Shown: positions 16,019 to 25,604 of the stretch, in pieces
How positions within the stretch are numbered: position 1 is the first letter of the stretch
Layout of the letters: every line of letters starts with the position of its first letter
Source of the DNA: Thalassolituus marinus
GTDB taxonomy: Bacteria > Pseudomonadota > Gammaproteobacteria > Pseudomonadales > Oceanobacteraceae
NCBI RefSeq assembly: GCF_020320395.1
Contig: NZ_JAEDAH010000046.1
Span: 13,954 to 72,086 of the forward strand
DNA length: 58,133 nucleotides
Direction: 5' to 3'
Position numbers and translations under genes: made by a program
Notes under the pieces: generated by a model
Told to the model about the DNA's origin: nothing
What the model saw: only the letters and a program-made list of their open reading frames with translations
The model's database searches: none

Positions 16019-18826
16019 ATGGCGAACGGAATAAAATCGCTGCTGGTGGTTGTGGGCTGTCTGATCAGTCTGAGTAGCTTTGCTATTCATGCGGACCAGA
16101 AGGCCCGTCAGATTCTGTTGCTGCTCTCCTTTGATCCTCTTTACCCTTTTGCTTCTGACGTTGTAAACACGCTGCGCAACGGCCTGAGTCAGCCACTGGA
16201 TATGTCTCTGCAGGTGCATGCCGAGTTTATGGACGCGGAGTTTCACCGCAGTCCTGAATATATCGATGCCTATCGCCGTATGTTGTCTGCCAAGATGGAA
16301 AACGGTGAGCGCTACGATCTGATTATTGCCGCCGGGGATGCGGCACTGACACTGGTGGCGGGAGAGCAGAGCAATCTGTTTAACGATGTGCCGGTGGTGT
16401 TTATGGGGGTCCATAACGGTGATCTGGTGCGTGAGCTGCGAACGCGTGGCGGCTATACCGGACTGCAGGAAACCCTGCCGGTGTACGAGCAGATTGCCCT
16501 GTTGCGTAATGTTTATCCGGGTTTTGAACGACTGCACGTGATCACCGATGGATTGCCGGGTTATGAGCCGCAGATGCAGCAGATCCGCCAGGCAATCAGC
16601 AGTCTGGGGCAGACAATTGTTGAGCACTCGCTGGCGAAGCTCAGCTGGGAAGAGATGGCGCAGTCGCTCGATACTATTCGCAATGAACCGGTTCTGCTGG
16701 TCTCTGCCCGGGAGGATCGTCTAAAGGAATCGCGGGATTTCCCACTGGCTGTGCGCTATCTGACACTGGAAGCAGGTGCTCCGATCTGGCACTTGTGGCA
16801 ACAGGGCATTGGCAGCGGACTGATTGGCGGAGTTGTCGTCGACCTTAAAGCCAGTGCGCAACGGGCGGCCGCCATGGGGGCTATGGTGCTGAACCACATT
16901 TCACCGGACGATATTCAGGTGGAGTGGCACGGTGACTACAAGACGCTAATTGATGCTCAGGTGGTTGCTCATTACGGCTATAAAGAATCTGCATTTCCAG
17001 CCAGCGTCGAATGGCTTAATCGTGATCCTGATTTTTACAGTCGCTACCGCACACACATACTGCTGGCATTATCGTTTGCGGTTTTTTGTGTCGCCGTTGG
17101 CTTGTTTGTCTGGACAGAAAACCGCCGGCGCAGACTCAGCGATGAACAACTCGATGAACGTACCACGCTGCTGCAGGATATCCTCAATTCGATCCCTGAT
17201 CTGATGTTTTACAAGGATGTGAATGGACGCTATGAATTCAGTAACCGGCGCTTCAATGACTTTTTTGGGGTAAAGCCTGTCGGTCAGACAGACTACGATC
17301 TTTTCGATAAAGAAACCGCTGACTTCTTCCGCCAGAAGGATAGTGAAGCCATTGGCCGGCGTAATGCCAACGTGAATGAGGAATGGGTTCAGGGCATTAA
17401 TGGTGAAACGATTCTGCTGGAAACGCAGAAAACACCGATTTTCAGTAAGCACGGCGATGTTATGGGGGTCTTCGGCCTCAGTCGTGATATCACTGAACTG
17501 AAAAAGGCTCAGGAAAATCTGGAGCATCTGGCCCACCACGACGTGCTCACCGGATTGCCCAACCGCCTGTTGCTGAACAAAAAGCTCGAATATGCATTGC
17601 AGATCTGTCGCCGCGCCGGCGAAGCGCTGGCGGTGATCTTCCTTGATCTCGATCGCTTCAAAGATATTAACGACACCATTGGCCATGACGTGGGCGACCT
17701 GCTGCTTAAGGATGTTGCCCATCGCCTGCATAACAATGTGCGTGACTCGGACATCTGTGCGCGTCTGGGCGGCGATGAGTTTGTGGTGGTACTGACCCGT
17801 ATTGATGACGTTAGCCGGGTGCAGGAAAAATGCGGGCAGTTGCTGGAAGTTATCTCGCGTCCATACAGTCTGCAGGGCCACCTGCTGAGCGTGTTTGCCA
17901 GTGCCGGGATTGCGGTATATCCGGAGCATGGCAGTACCGTTGACGAACTGATCCGTAACGCCGATGCTGCGCTGCATAAAGCCAAGGAGCTGGGGCGTAA
18001 CCGTTCTTACGACTATCACCGCGAACTGACCGATACCATGCACTCGCGTATGTCGCTGGAGCAGGATCTGCGCTCAGCGATAGAAGGCCATCACTTTGAA
18101 CTGCATTTTCAGCCCCAGTTTCATATCGGTGAGGAGCGTCCCCGTCGGGTAGAAGCGCTGCTGCGCTGGTCGCATCCGCTGCGCGGTATGATCTCGCCAC
18201 ATGAGTTTATTCCGCTGGCGGAAACCAGTGGCATGATCAGCGAACTGGGCTTCTGGGTAGTCCGTTCTGCCTGCCAGCAGTTTATGTTCTGGCGTCAGCA
18301 GGGACTGCAGCTGGATAAGATTGCGGTTAATGTCTCGGCGGTGCAGATTAATGCCAGCTTTGCCAACACCATAGCGCGCATTATGGAACACCTCGACTTC
18401 AACCCAGCGTGGCTGGAGCTTGAGGTCACGGAGTCGCTGATGATGTCGGGCACGACGGAAGTGAATCAGCAGATTCATCAGCTGCGTACGCTAGGGGTTG
18501 AGTTCGCCATTGATGACTTTGGTACTGGCTATTCATCGCTGAGCAAGATCAAATCCATGCCGGTGACGGTGCTGAAAGTCGATCAGTCGTTCGTGCGCGA
18601 TATCAACGACGACGTCAACGACTATGAAATTATCCGTGCCATCGTATTGATGGCGCGCAGCCTGGGGCTGACCGTGATTGCCGAAGGCGTGGAAACTGAA
18701 GCGCAGCAGCAGACGCTTAAACGCATCGGCTGTGAGTGGATGCAGGGCTACCTGTATGCGCGGCCGATGGATGGCGGTGCCTTCTACGAACGCTATGTGA
18801 AAGACGAAAACCGGCAGGACGATTGA
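16019..18826 (+). CDS. Periplasmic-sensor PAS-GGDEF-EAL c-di-GMP protein
   Basis: This 935-residue inner-membrane signalling protein starts with a signal sequence or first helix (about 1-26). A periplasmic domain of about 320 residues follows, resembling ABC-type substrate-binding proteins of the PF04392 kind. Next are a transmembrane helix (about 345-368), a PAS domain from about 384, GGDEF (RLGGDEF near 581-587) and EAL (EALLRW near 711). The cyclase and phosphodiesterase motifs both look complete: GGDEF, EALLR, EVTESLM, DDFGTGYSSL and EGVETEAQQ. It could therefore make or degrade c-di-GMP, with direction set by the ligand. The start MANGIKSLL has GAGGG upstream; an ATG at 15980 lacks this. 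It sits between parE and parC, probably co-transcribed with parE. The ligand is unknown. Confidence 0.88.
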   Translation: MANGIKSLLVVVGCLISLSSFAIHADQKARQILLLLSFDPLYPFASDVVNTLRNGLSQPLDMSLQVHAEFMDAEFHRSPEYIDAYRRMLSAKMENGERYDLIIAAGDAALTLVAGEQSNLFNDVPVVFMGVHNGDLVRELRTRGGYTGLQETLPVYEQIALLRNVYPGFERLHVITDGLPGYEPQMQQIRQAISSLGQTIVEHSLAKLSWEEMAQSLDTIRNEPVLLVSAREDRLKESRDFPLAVRYLTLEAGAPIWHLWQQGIGSGLIGGVVVDLKASAQRAAAMGAMVLNHISPDDIQVEWHGDYKTLIDAQVVAHYGYKESAFPASVEWLNRDPDFYSRYRTHILLALSFAVFCVAVGLFVWTENRRRRLSDEQLDERTTLLQDILNSIPDLMFYKDVNGRYEFSNRRFNDFFGVKPVGQTDYDLFDKETADFFRQKDSEAIGRRNANVNEEWVQGINGETILLETQKTPIFSKHGDVMGVFGLSRDITELKKAQENLEHLAHHDVLTGLPNRLLLNKKLEYALQICRRAGEALAVIFLDLDRFKDINDTIGHDVGDLLLKDVAHRLHNNVRDSDICARLGGDEFVVVLTRIDDVSRVQEKCGQLLEVISRPYSLQGHLLSVFASAGIAVYPEHGSTVDELIRNADAALHKAKELGRNRSYDYHRELTDTMHSRMSLEQDLRSAIEGHHFELHFQPQFHIGEERPRRVEALLRWSHPLRGMISPHEFIPLAETSGMISELGFWVVRSACQQFMFWRQQGLQLDKIAVNVSAVQINASFANTIARIMEHLDFNPAWLELEVTESLMMSGTTEVNQQIHQLRTLGVEFAIDDFGTGYSSLSKIKSMPVTVLKVDQSFVRDINDDVNDYEIIRAIVLMARSLGLTVIAEGVETEAQQQTLKRIGCEWMQGYLYARPMDGGAFYERYVKDENRQDD

Positions 18827-18931
18827 TACGCCGGGCTATGTTGCGGCGAGCGTGTTGTGTGGCGGTTGGCCATTACCGCTGCGTCCGTCATAATCCTGCC
18901 CATAATAATTCAGACCTGACTCTGAGGAACT

Positions 18932-21190
18932 ATGACAGATCAGATCAGCTATACCGACGATGGCGTTGAACGCCAGTCGTTAAAGCAGTACACCGAAAAT
19001 GCCTACCTGAATTACTCCATGTACGTCATTCTCGATCGTGCCTTGCCGCACATCGGTGACGGCCTGAAGCCGGTTCAGCGACGTATCGTGTACGCCATGA
19101 GCGAACTCGGCCTGAAATACACGGCCAAGTACAAAAAGTCGGCCCGTACCGTGGGTGACGTGCTGGGTAAGTATCACCCGCATGGTGACAGCGCCTGTTA
19201 TGAGGCCATGGTACTGATGGCGCAGCCATTCTCTTACCGTTATCCGCTGGTGGACGGTCAGGGTAACTGGGGTGCGCCGGACGATCCGAAGTCCTTCGCC
19301 GCGATGCGTTATACCGAATCGCGTCTGGCCCCTTATGCCGAAGTGCTGCTCAGTGAGCTGGGTCAGGGCACGGTGGAGTGGCAGCCGAACTTCGACGGTA
19401 CAATGGACGAGCCGGTTACTTTGCCGGCGCGCCTGCCCAATGTGCTGCTCAACGGTACTACGGGTATTGCTGTGGGCATGGCGACCGATATCCCGCCGCA
19501 CAATATCCGCGAAGTGGCCAGTGCTGTGATTCGTCTGCTGGACGAGCCATCGGCGTCGCTGGACGATCTGTGCGAGCACGTCATTGCGCCGGATTTCCCT
19601 ACCGAAGCTGAAATCATCACTCCGCGTGATGAAATGCTGAAAATGTATCGCACGGGTCGTGGCTCGGTGAAAATGCGCGCCGTGTATACTGTGGAAGACG
19701 GCGATATCGTCATTACCGCGCTGCCACATCAGGTTTCCGGCGCTAAGATTCTGGAGCAGATCGCGGCTCAGATGCAGGCTAAGAAGCTGCCTCTGGTAAC
19801 GGATCTGCGTGATGAATCCGATCACGAAAATCCGACACGTCTGGTGATTGTGCCGAAGTCCAACCGCGTGGATACCGATGCAGTGATGGCTCACCTGTTT
19901 GCCACCACCGATCTCGAACGCAACTACCGCGTAAACATGAACGTGATTGGTCTGGACGGCCGTCCGCAGGTGAAAGACCTGAAGACCATGCTGACCGAGT
20001 GGATCAGCTACCGTACGGAAACAGTGCGTCGTCGTCTGCAGTATCGTCTGGATAAAGTGCTGGCGCGTCTGCATATCCTCGAAGGTTTGCTGGTGGCTTT
20101 CCTCAATATCGATGAGGTGATTGAAATCATTCGTCGTGAGGATGAGCCTAAGCCGGTACTGATGCAGCGTTTCGGTCTGAGTGATACCCAGGCAGAAGCC
20201 ATCCTTGAGTTAAAACTGCGTCATCTGGCCAAGCTTGAGGAAATGAAGATTCGCGGTGAGCAGGATGAGCTGGAAAAAGAGCGTGATTTCCTTGAGAAAA
20301 CACTGGGCTCTGAGCGTCGTCTGAAAACCCTGATCAAGAAAGAAATCACCGCCGATGCTGAAAAGTACGGTGATGAGCGTCGTTCGCCGGTTGTCGTGCG
20401 TGGTGAAGCTAAAGCCTTCAGTGAAACGGAACTGCTGTCCGCTGATCCGGTCACTATCGTGCTGTCTGATAAGGGCTGGGTGCGCGCCGCCAAAGGTCAT
20501 GATATCGATGCTGAGAACCTCAGCTACAAAGCCGGTGATAAGTACCTCACGAGTGCTCTGGGCAAGTCGAACCAGAATGCCATTTTCCTCGATACTTCCG
20601 GACGCTCTTACAGTCTGGCAGCCCATACCCTGCCGTCGGCTCGAGGTCAGGGTGAGCCTCTGACCGGACGTCTGAATCCACCTTCCGGCAGCAGTTTTAT
20701 GGCGGCGCTGATGGGTAAGGATGACGAGCAGTATCTGCTGTGCACCGATGCCGGTTACGGCTTTATCGGTACCATTGCCGATATGCAGAGCAAGAACAAA
20801 GCCGGTAAGACACTGATTACCGTGCCGGACAATGCCCGTGTGATGATGCCGGCGAAAATTGCTGATCCGGAAAAATCCTGGATTGCAGCGGTCAGCAATG
20901 AAGGTCGTATGCTGGTATTCCCGGCGGCCGATCTGCCACAGATGGCGCGCGGTAAAGGCAACAAGATGATCAGCATTAACAGCGCTCGTGCGGCAGCACG
21001 TGAAGAGCTGATGGTCAGTGCGGTGGCCTTCGGTCAGGATGATACCCTGCTGGTGCATGCCGGTAAGCGTCACCTGAAAATGAAGTTCGCCGACCTTGAG
21101 CACTACCTCGGTGAACGCGGTCGCCGTGGCAATAAACTGCCTCGCGGCTTCCAGAATGTGGATGCCATGGAAGTGGTCGCCAAAGACTGA
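18932..21190 (+). CDS. parC: DNA topoisomerase IV subunit A (ParC)
   Basis: This 752-residue breakage-reunion subunit of topoisomerase IV has its catalytic Tyr in [10 protein letters not shown], near residue 127. The quinolone-interaction region [14 protein letters not shown] keeps Ser (near 87) and Glu (near 91), the wild-type residues equivalent to E. coli Ser80 and Glu84. The C-terminal part is a degenerate beta-pinwheel shorter than that of GyrA, as expected for ParC. The start follows AGGAAC. It is separated from the GGDEF-EAL gene by about 100 bases and closed by a terminator. Confidence 0.97.
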   Translation: MTDQISYTDDGVERQSLKQYTENAYLNYSMYVILDRALPHIGDGLKPVQRRIVYAMSELGLKYTAKYKKSARTVGDVLGKYHPHGDSACYEAMVLMAQPFSYRYPLVDGQGNWGAPDDPKSFAAMRYTESRLAPYAEVLLSELGQGTVEWQPNFDGTMDEPVTLPARLPNVLLNGTTGIAVGMATDIPPHNIREVASAVIRLLDEPSASLDDLCEHVIAPDFPTEAEIITPRDEMLKMYRTGRGSVKMRAVYTVEDGDIVITALPHQVSGAKILEQIAAQMQAKKLPLVTDLRDESDHENPTRLVIVPKSNRVDTDAVMAHLFATTDLERNYRVNMNVIGLDGRPQVKDLKTMLTEWISYRTETVRRRLQYRLDKVLARLHILEGLLVAFLNIDEVIEIIRREDEPKPVLMQRFGLSDTQAEAILELKLRHLAKLEEMKIRGEQDELEKERDFLEKTLGSERRLKTLIKKEITADAEKYGDERRSPVVVRGEAKAFSETELLSADPVTIVLSDKGWVRAAKGHDIDAENLSYKAGDKYLTSALGKSNQNAIFLDTSGRSYSLAAHTLPSARGQGEPLTGRLNPPSGSSFMAALMGKDDEQYLLCTDAGYGFIGTIADMQSKNKAGKTLITVPDNARVMMPAKIADPEKSWIAAVSNEGRMLVFPAADLPQMARGKGNKMISINSARAAAREELMVSAVAFGQDDTLLVHAGKRHLKMKFADLEHYLGERGRRGNKLPRGFQNVDAMEVVAKD

Positions 21191-21205
21191 TCCAACACTG
21201 CAGAC

Positions 21206-21235
21206 AACGGGGCCATATGGCCCCGTTTGTTTTTC
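21206..21235 (+). terminator. Terminator after parC
   Basis: AACGGGGCC (21206-21214) pairs with GGCCCCGTT (21219-21227) around a 4-base loop and is followed by a T-rich tail (TGTTTTTC). Confidence 0.85.
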
Positions 21236-21264
21236 ACGGCAGGCATAGCAAACAGGACGTTGGG

Positions 21265-21759
21265 ATGCGAAAAATACTGATTTTCGGAAATTCCGGTTCA
21301 GGTAAAAGTACACTGGCACGCCAGTTGGCGGATAGTGAGGGCTTACCTCACCTGGATCTGGACACCCTGGCGTGGCGCGATGAAGTGCCACCAATACGGC
21401 AGGCTCCTGCGGTGAGCTATCAGGCCATGCAGGAGATTATCGGCCAGTCGGATGGCTGGATTGCCGAAGGTTGCTATGCAGATCTGCTGGCCATGCTGGT
21501 GGATGAGTGCAATGAAATGATCTTCATGAACCTGCCGCTGGAAGATTGTCTGCGCAATGCCCGCTCGCGCCCCTGGGAACCGCACAAGTACGAGTCTGAA
21601 GCCGCACAGAATGCCAACCTGCCGATGCTGCTGGAATGGATTCGTGGTTACGATGAGCGGGAGGATGAGTTGTCTCGTGCTGCCCATCAGCGTCTGTACG
21701 ACCGTTTTGATGGCCGAAAGCAGATGGTTACTGCCAATTCCCCGGCTGGCCAGTCCTGA
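21265..21759 (+). CDS. P-loop kinase-like NTPase (adenylate/shikimate kinase-like)
   Basis: This 164-residue cytosolic protein has a Walker A loop at the N-terminus (ILIFGNSGSGKSTLARQLA). HLDLDTLAWRDE follows as the likely substrate and Mg-binding region, then a WIAEGCYADL strand and an arginine-containing lid-like stretch (CLRNARSRPWEPHKYES). This pattern fits small nucleoside/adenylate-kinase-like or topology-modulation (FlaR-like) proteins. The exact substrate is not visible. The start MRKILIFGN at 21265 follows AGGACGTTGGG; the upstream frame overlaps the parC terminator. It lies alone between parC and speE. Confidence 0.7.
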   Translation: MRKILIFGNSGSGKSTLARQLADSEGLPHLDLDTLAWRDEVPPIRQAPAVSYQAMQEIIGQSDGWIAEGCYADLLAMLVDECNEMIFMNLPLEDCLRNARSRPWEPHKYESEAAQNANLPMLLEWIRGYDEREDELSRAAHQRLYDRFDGRKQMVTANSPAGQS

Positions 21760-21833
21760 CAGAGCGCTACGGTTAGCCAGCGCAATCCGTTATACTGCGG
21801 CCCGATTTCACTTATTCACCTGCAGGTATCCTC

Positions 21834-22691
21834 ATGTCCGAAAAGAAAGTCGTTTCCGAAACCCTGTACGATGGCTACGCGCAGTCCTTCACAGTGACCA
21901 AACAACTGTTCGAAGTTAAGACTGAACATCAGTATCTGGAGATCGTTGAGACGCCTTTTATGGGTCGTGTCATGCTGCTCGATGGCGTGGTTCAGACTAC
22001 GGAAAAAGATGAGTTCATTTACCACGAGATGATGGTTCACGTGCCGCTGTTCGCTCACCCGAACCCTAAGCGCGTACTGATCATCGGCGGCGGTGATGGC
22101 GGTATCCTGCGTGAAGTGCTGCGTCACCAGAACGTTGAACACGTGACTCAGGTTGAGATCGACGGCAGCGTCATCGATATGTGCAAAGAGTACTTCCCGA
22201 ACCACTCTCAGGGCGCGTACGACAACCCTCGCGCGAACATTGTGATCGCCGATGGCAAAGAGTTCGTGGCCAGCTGCCAGGACAAGTTCGACGTTATTAT
22301 CGCCGATTCCACCGATCCTATCGGCCCGGGTGAGGTGCTGTTCACCTCCGATTTCTATGCCGACGAGAAGAACAACTGTCTGGCAGAAGGCGGCATTATG
22401 GTGGCACAGAACGGCGTACCTTTTATGCAGGGTGACGAGCTGACCAATACCTATCAGCGTCTGGGCAAACTGTATAAAGATGCCAGCTTCTATGTGATGC
22501 CGGTACCGACTTATATCGGTGGCTTTATGAGCCTGGCATGGGCGACAGATGATGAATCCCTGCGCCAACAGACTGCAGAGCAGATTCAGGCACGCGTTGC
22601 GGGGGCTGGATTCGAGACCCGTTACTACAATGCCGATGTGCATGTGGCGTCATTTGCGCTGCCGAACTACATCCGTAACCTGATGAAATAA
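21834..22691 (+). CDS. speE: Spermidine synthase (polyamine aminopropyltransferase)
   Basis: This 285-residue cytosolic enzyme transfers the aminopropyl group of decarboxylated S-adenosylmethionine to putrescine. The core is intact: DEFIYHEMMVHVPLF (substrate site), VLIIGGGDGGILREVLRH (nucleotide-binding glycine loop), VEIDGSVIDMCKEYFP and DVIIADSTDPIGPGEVLF with the catalytic Asp. The length matches the family. A TATACT lies at 21791-21796 as a likely -10, without a good -35. No speD is adjacent. Confidence 0.96.
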   Translation: MSEKKVVSETLYDGYAQSFTVTKQLFEVKTEHQYLEIVETPFMGRVMLLDGVVQTTEKDEFIYHEMMVHVPLFAHPNPKRVLIIGGGDGGILREVLRHQNVEHVTQVEIDGSVIDMCKEYFPNHSQGAYDNPRANIVIADGKEFVASCQDKFDVIIADSTDPIGPGEVLFTSDFYADEKNNCLAEGGIMVAQNGVPFMQGDELTNTYQRLGKLYKDASFYVMPVPTYIGGFMSLAWATDDESLRQQTAEQIQARVAGAGFETRYYNADVHVASFALPNYIRNLMK

Positions 22692-22707
22692 GGTCTTTCG
22701 GATGCTA

Positions 22708-22730
22708 TCCGGTGGCATACGGCCACCGGA
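22708..22730 (+). terminator. Hairpin after speE, weak terminator
   Basis: TCCGGTGGC (22708-22716) pairs perfectly with GCCACCGGA (22722-22730) around a 5-base loop. The following bases are TTCTCC, not a clean U-run, so termination may be partial or rho-assisted. Confidence 0.5.
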
Positions 22731-22745
22731 TTCTCCTGCGCTGTC

Positions 22746-22751
22746 TATACT
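22746..22751 (+). promoter_or_regulatory. -10-like box just upstream of cyaA
   Basis: TATACT lies only six bases before the cyaA ATG, with no recognisable -35 and no Shine-Dalgarno. If used, the message would start at or next to the ATG, giving a leaderless cyaA transcript. Confidence 0.3.
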
Positions 22752-22757
22752 CATGAG

Positions 22758-25487
22758 ATGGCGTATTCCTCCTCCAGACAGATATCCCCGCAACAGGTCC
22801 ATCAGTGGCAGAGTTCATTTCTGACATTGAACACGGCGCGCCTGGAAGTGGCCCGTGGGCTGATGGGAAGCAGACAGCAGGTCGTACTGGATGTGCTGCC
22901 CGTTCTGCTGCATGTAAATAACCCGCGTCTGCCGGGGTTTATTAATAACAGTATTCCCTGTGGTATCGCTCACTACACGCCGGAACGACAGGCATTGCAG
23001 TCGTTACAGACCCTGGCGCGTGGTATTCAGTTGCCGCGAGGCTTCAGTGCCAGCCAGATTCGCGGAGTTTATCTGATGGGCAGTCTTGGTTCGCTGGCTC
23101 AGGCACGTAGCAGCGACCTCGATGTGTGGCTGTGCTACGACGAATCATTGCCGCCGGAAGATATTGCTGCGCTGCAAAGCAAATGTGATCTGATAGAACG
23201 CTGGGCTGACAGTCAGGGCGTGGAGCTGCATTTCTTTCTGATGAATCTGTCGGCTTTCCGCAGTGGCCAGAGTCAGGCTGCTGAAGGCGAAGATTGCGGC
23301 AGTAGTCAGCACATGCTGTTGCTGGATGAGTTTTACCGCAGTGCGTTGTGGCTGGCTGGGTGTCAGCCACGCTGGTGGCTGATTCCAACCGAACATGAAC
23401 GTCACGCCGATGATTTCTGGCATGAACTGCTGGAGCACCATCGTGTGCACCGGGATCACTGGCTGGATTTTGGTGCTATTCCCAGTATCCCACCGGCTGA
23501 GTTTGTCGGTGCCGGACTCTGGCAACTGAACAAAGGCTTGTCCGATCCCTACAAGTCGCTGCTGAAACTGCTGCTGACTCGCCACTACGCTGGTCAGTAT
23601 CCGAACATGCGCCCACTGTGCTGGGATCTGAAAGAACGTGTTCACCGCGGTATCACCGATGTCGGCAGCAATGATGCCTACCTGTTGCTGCTCGCACGTC
23701 TGACGGCACAGCTGGAAAAAGAGGGCAATCGCGAACGTGTAGAGCTGGCCCGGCGCGCGTTCTACTACAAAGTGAAAATGCCACTGTCGGAAATGAATCC
23801 GGCACAACGTCAGAGCTGGCGGGCGCAAACCATGCTCGGACTTTGCCGCGACTGGGGCTGGAGTGAGGATACCTTCGCCGATCTCGATCAGCGGCCGAAA
23901 TGGTCGCCGCTGCGGGTTGCCCGCGAACGCAATGCCCTGATCAGCGAGATGCTTGGCAGTTATCGTTTTCTGGCGGCGTTCAGTCAGAAGTATGTTACCC
24001 GGCTGCACATCAGTCGCCAGGATATGCAGACGCTCGGCAATCGCCTGTACGCCGCCTTTGATACTCGTCCCGGCAAGATCGTTGATATTAACCCCGGCAT
24101 CAGTCCATCGCTGGCGCAGGAAAAACTGGCCTTAAACCTGAAGCGCAAAGTGTGGCAACTGATCCCGGGCATTTTTTATCGCAGTGATGATGAGGCACTG
24201 GAGCAGCAGCAGGTACTGCGGCAGTCGCCGGGGCTGGTTGAATTGCTGTGCTTTGCCCGCTTTAACGGGTTGCTGGATAACTATTCGCAGATGGCGATTT
24301 ATCCCAGCCACAACCCGCTGAGCCAGTATGAGTTGAAAGAAGTGGCAGGCGTTATCAAAGCTCTGGTGCCGTTTAAACCGGCAGCGAAGAATTTCCTGCA
24401 GCCCGCACATCCTGTGGCCTGGCACCTGATGGTGAACGTCGGTGTGGATCCTCAGCACGAGCTGAGTCGACGTGGCATGCAGAAAATCAGCAACCGTGAT
24501 GACGCTCTGGGGTACAGCTCCGCACGCGAGAATCTGGTGCTGACACTGGATCTTATCTGTATCAACAGCTGGGGCGAGTGGGTGGTGGAACGCTTTGCTG
24601 GCGAAGCCGCCATGCTGCAATGTCTGCAGCATATTCTGCAGCAGCTGCCTTATGCGCGTAAGCACGGCTGGCCAGCCATGCATGTTCACTGTCACTGCGC
24701 ATCCCGCGCCAGCGCGATTCGGTTACGGGTCGAACAACTGATTGCTGATGTGCAGACTCATTTTATCGAGCAGCCAAAATCGCCGTATCTGATTGAAGCG
24801 GCCGATAACTGGTATCTGCTTGAGGGACGGCGCGAAGGGATGCAGCTGCGTTCTGCTGATTCGCCGATGAAACTACTGGCATTGCTGGCGCGCCCATCGC
24901 GGACGTTCATCTCCTATACGCTGGATCGTGCGGCGCTGCTGAACAGCCCGCTGCGCCTGATTTTTGCAGAAGCCAGAGCAGGACTCTGGCACATCTATTA
25001 CTGGCGCCATGATCGCAAAGTGTACTTTTACTTCGTCGATGAAAAAGGTGCGCTGATCCATCAGCAATGGCCGGACACCGAACACGGTAGTCAGTTCTGG
25101 CTGATGCCGTTACTGAGATTTCTGCGTCAGGTCGACCAGCGCTGGCAGCTGCAGGATGGTCGGGTGCAAAACCGTAAAATTGTTCTGACTGAAATCCGGC
25201 GTAAAAACCGTACGGTGGATTTTGAAGTGATTCGTCGTCGGGTTCCCGATCTGTCGCAGCAAACGGCGAGCATCGACCTGCGCGGCGCTCTGGATGCCGA
25301 GCGTCAGGCGACGATTTACTGCGATGGTATCGAGTTCAGCGCCTGGCAGTACGGTGGCGACCTCTATCGCGCTGTCGTGCGTGAAGTGATACAGAGACGC
25401 GGCAGTAAAAGCGACTACCCGCTATCGCTCAGCGATGTTGAGTTGCCGGACAATCAGAATATTCTCGAGCATTTGCAGGTGAGGTGA
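22758..25487 (+). CDS. cyaA: Class I adenylate cyclase CyaA, C-terminus apparently shortened
   Basis: This 909-residue cytosolic class I (enterobacterial-type) adenylate cyclase makes cAMP from ATP. The N-terminal nucleotidyltransferase-like catalytic part shows GVYLMGSLGSLAQ followed by RSSDLDVWLCYDE (near residues 104-128), the GS plus DxD metal-binding core. The rest is the long regulatory region. The ATG at 22758 has no clear ribosome site. The stop at 25485-25487 is created where AGGTG is tandemly duplicated. Deleting one copy keeps the frame open for 19 more codons to a stop at 25544-25546, close to the terminator. The full length would then be about 928 residues. CpdA, encoded upstream, removes the product. 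Confidence 0.92.
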   Translation: MAYSSSRQISPQQVHQWQSSFLTLNTARLEVARGLMGSRQQVVLDVLPVLLHVNNPRLPGFINNSIPCGIAHYTPERQALQSLQTLARGIQLPRGFSASQIRGVYLMGSLGSLAQARSSDLDVWLCYDESLPPEDIAALQSKCDLIERWADSQGVELHFFLMNLSAFRSGQSQAAEGEDCGSSQHMLLLDEFYRSALWLAGCQPRWWLIPTEHERHADDFWHELLEHHRVHRDHWLDFGAIPSIPPAEFVGAGLWQLNKGLSDPYKSLLKLLLTRHYAGQYPNMRPLCWDLKERVHRGITDVGSNDAYLLLLARLTAQLEKEGNRERVELARRAFYYKVKMPLSEMNPAQRQSWRAQTMLGLCRDWGWSEDTFADLDQRPKWSPLRVARERNALISEMLGSYRFLAAFSQKYVTRLHISRQDMQTLGNRLYAAFDTRPGKIVDINPGISPSLAQEKLALNLKRKVWQLIPGIFYRSDDEALEQQQVLRQSPGLVELLCFARFNGLLDNYSQMAIYPSHNPLSQYELKEVAGVIKALVPFKPAAKNFLQPAHPVAWHLMVNVGVDPQHELSRRGMQKISNRDDALGYSSARENLVLTLDLICINSWGEWVVERFAGEAAMLQCLQHILQQLPYARKHGWPAMHVHCHCASRASAIRLRVEQLIADVQTHFIEQPKSPYLIEAADNWYLLEGRREGMQLRSADSPMKLLALLARPSRTFISYTLDRAALLNSPLRLIFAEARAGLWHIYYWRHDRKVYFYFVDEKGALIHQQWPDTEHGSQFWLMPLLRFLRQVDQRWQLQDGRVQNRKIVLTEIRRKNRTVDFEVIRRRVPDLSQQTASIDLRGALDAERQATIYCDGIEFSAWQYGGDLYRAVVREVIQRRGSKSDYPLSLSDVELPDNQNILEHLQVR

Positions 25488-25546
25488 AACAGCGCCTGGA
25501 ACAGCGTCTGGCACAAGCACTTCAGGAGGTGCGTGAAGGACGCTGA
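25477..25546 (+). other. 5-bp tandem duplication and frameshifted tail of cyaA
   Basis: AGGTG occurs at 25477-25481 and again immediately at 25482-25486. Reading through one copy only, codons from AAA at 25487 give the charged helical tail KQRLEQRLAQALQEVREGR, then TGA at 25544-25546. The tail keeps the codon character of cyaA and ends 16 bases before the poly-A that opens the terminator. This suggests that the tail was part of cyaA until the duplication. A separate coupled mini-gene starting at GTG 25484 is formally possible but less likely. Confidence 0.6.
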
Positions 25547-25562
25547 TGGTTATTGCAGACAT

Positions 25563-25592
25563 AAAAAAAGCCTCCGTCAGGAGGCTTTTTTC
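25563..25592. terminator. Bidirectional terminator between cyaA and rho
   Basis: AGCCTCC (25569-25575) pairs with GGAGGCT (25580-25586) around GTCA, with A7 before and T6 after. It serves both convergent genes. Confidence 0.92.
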
Positions 25593-25604
25593 ATTACGCC
25601 GGGC

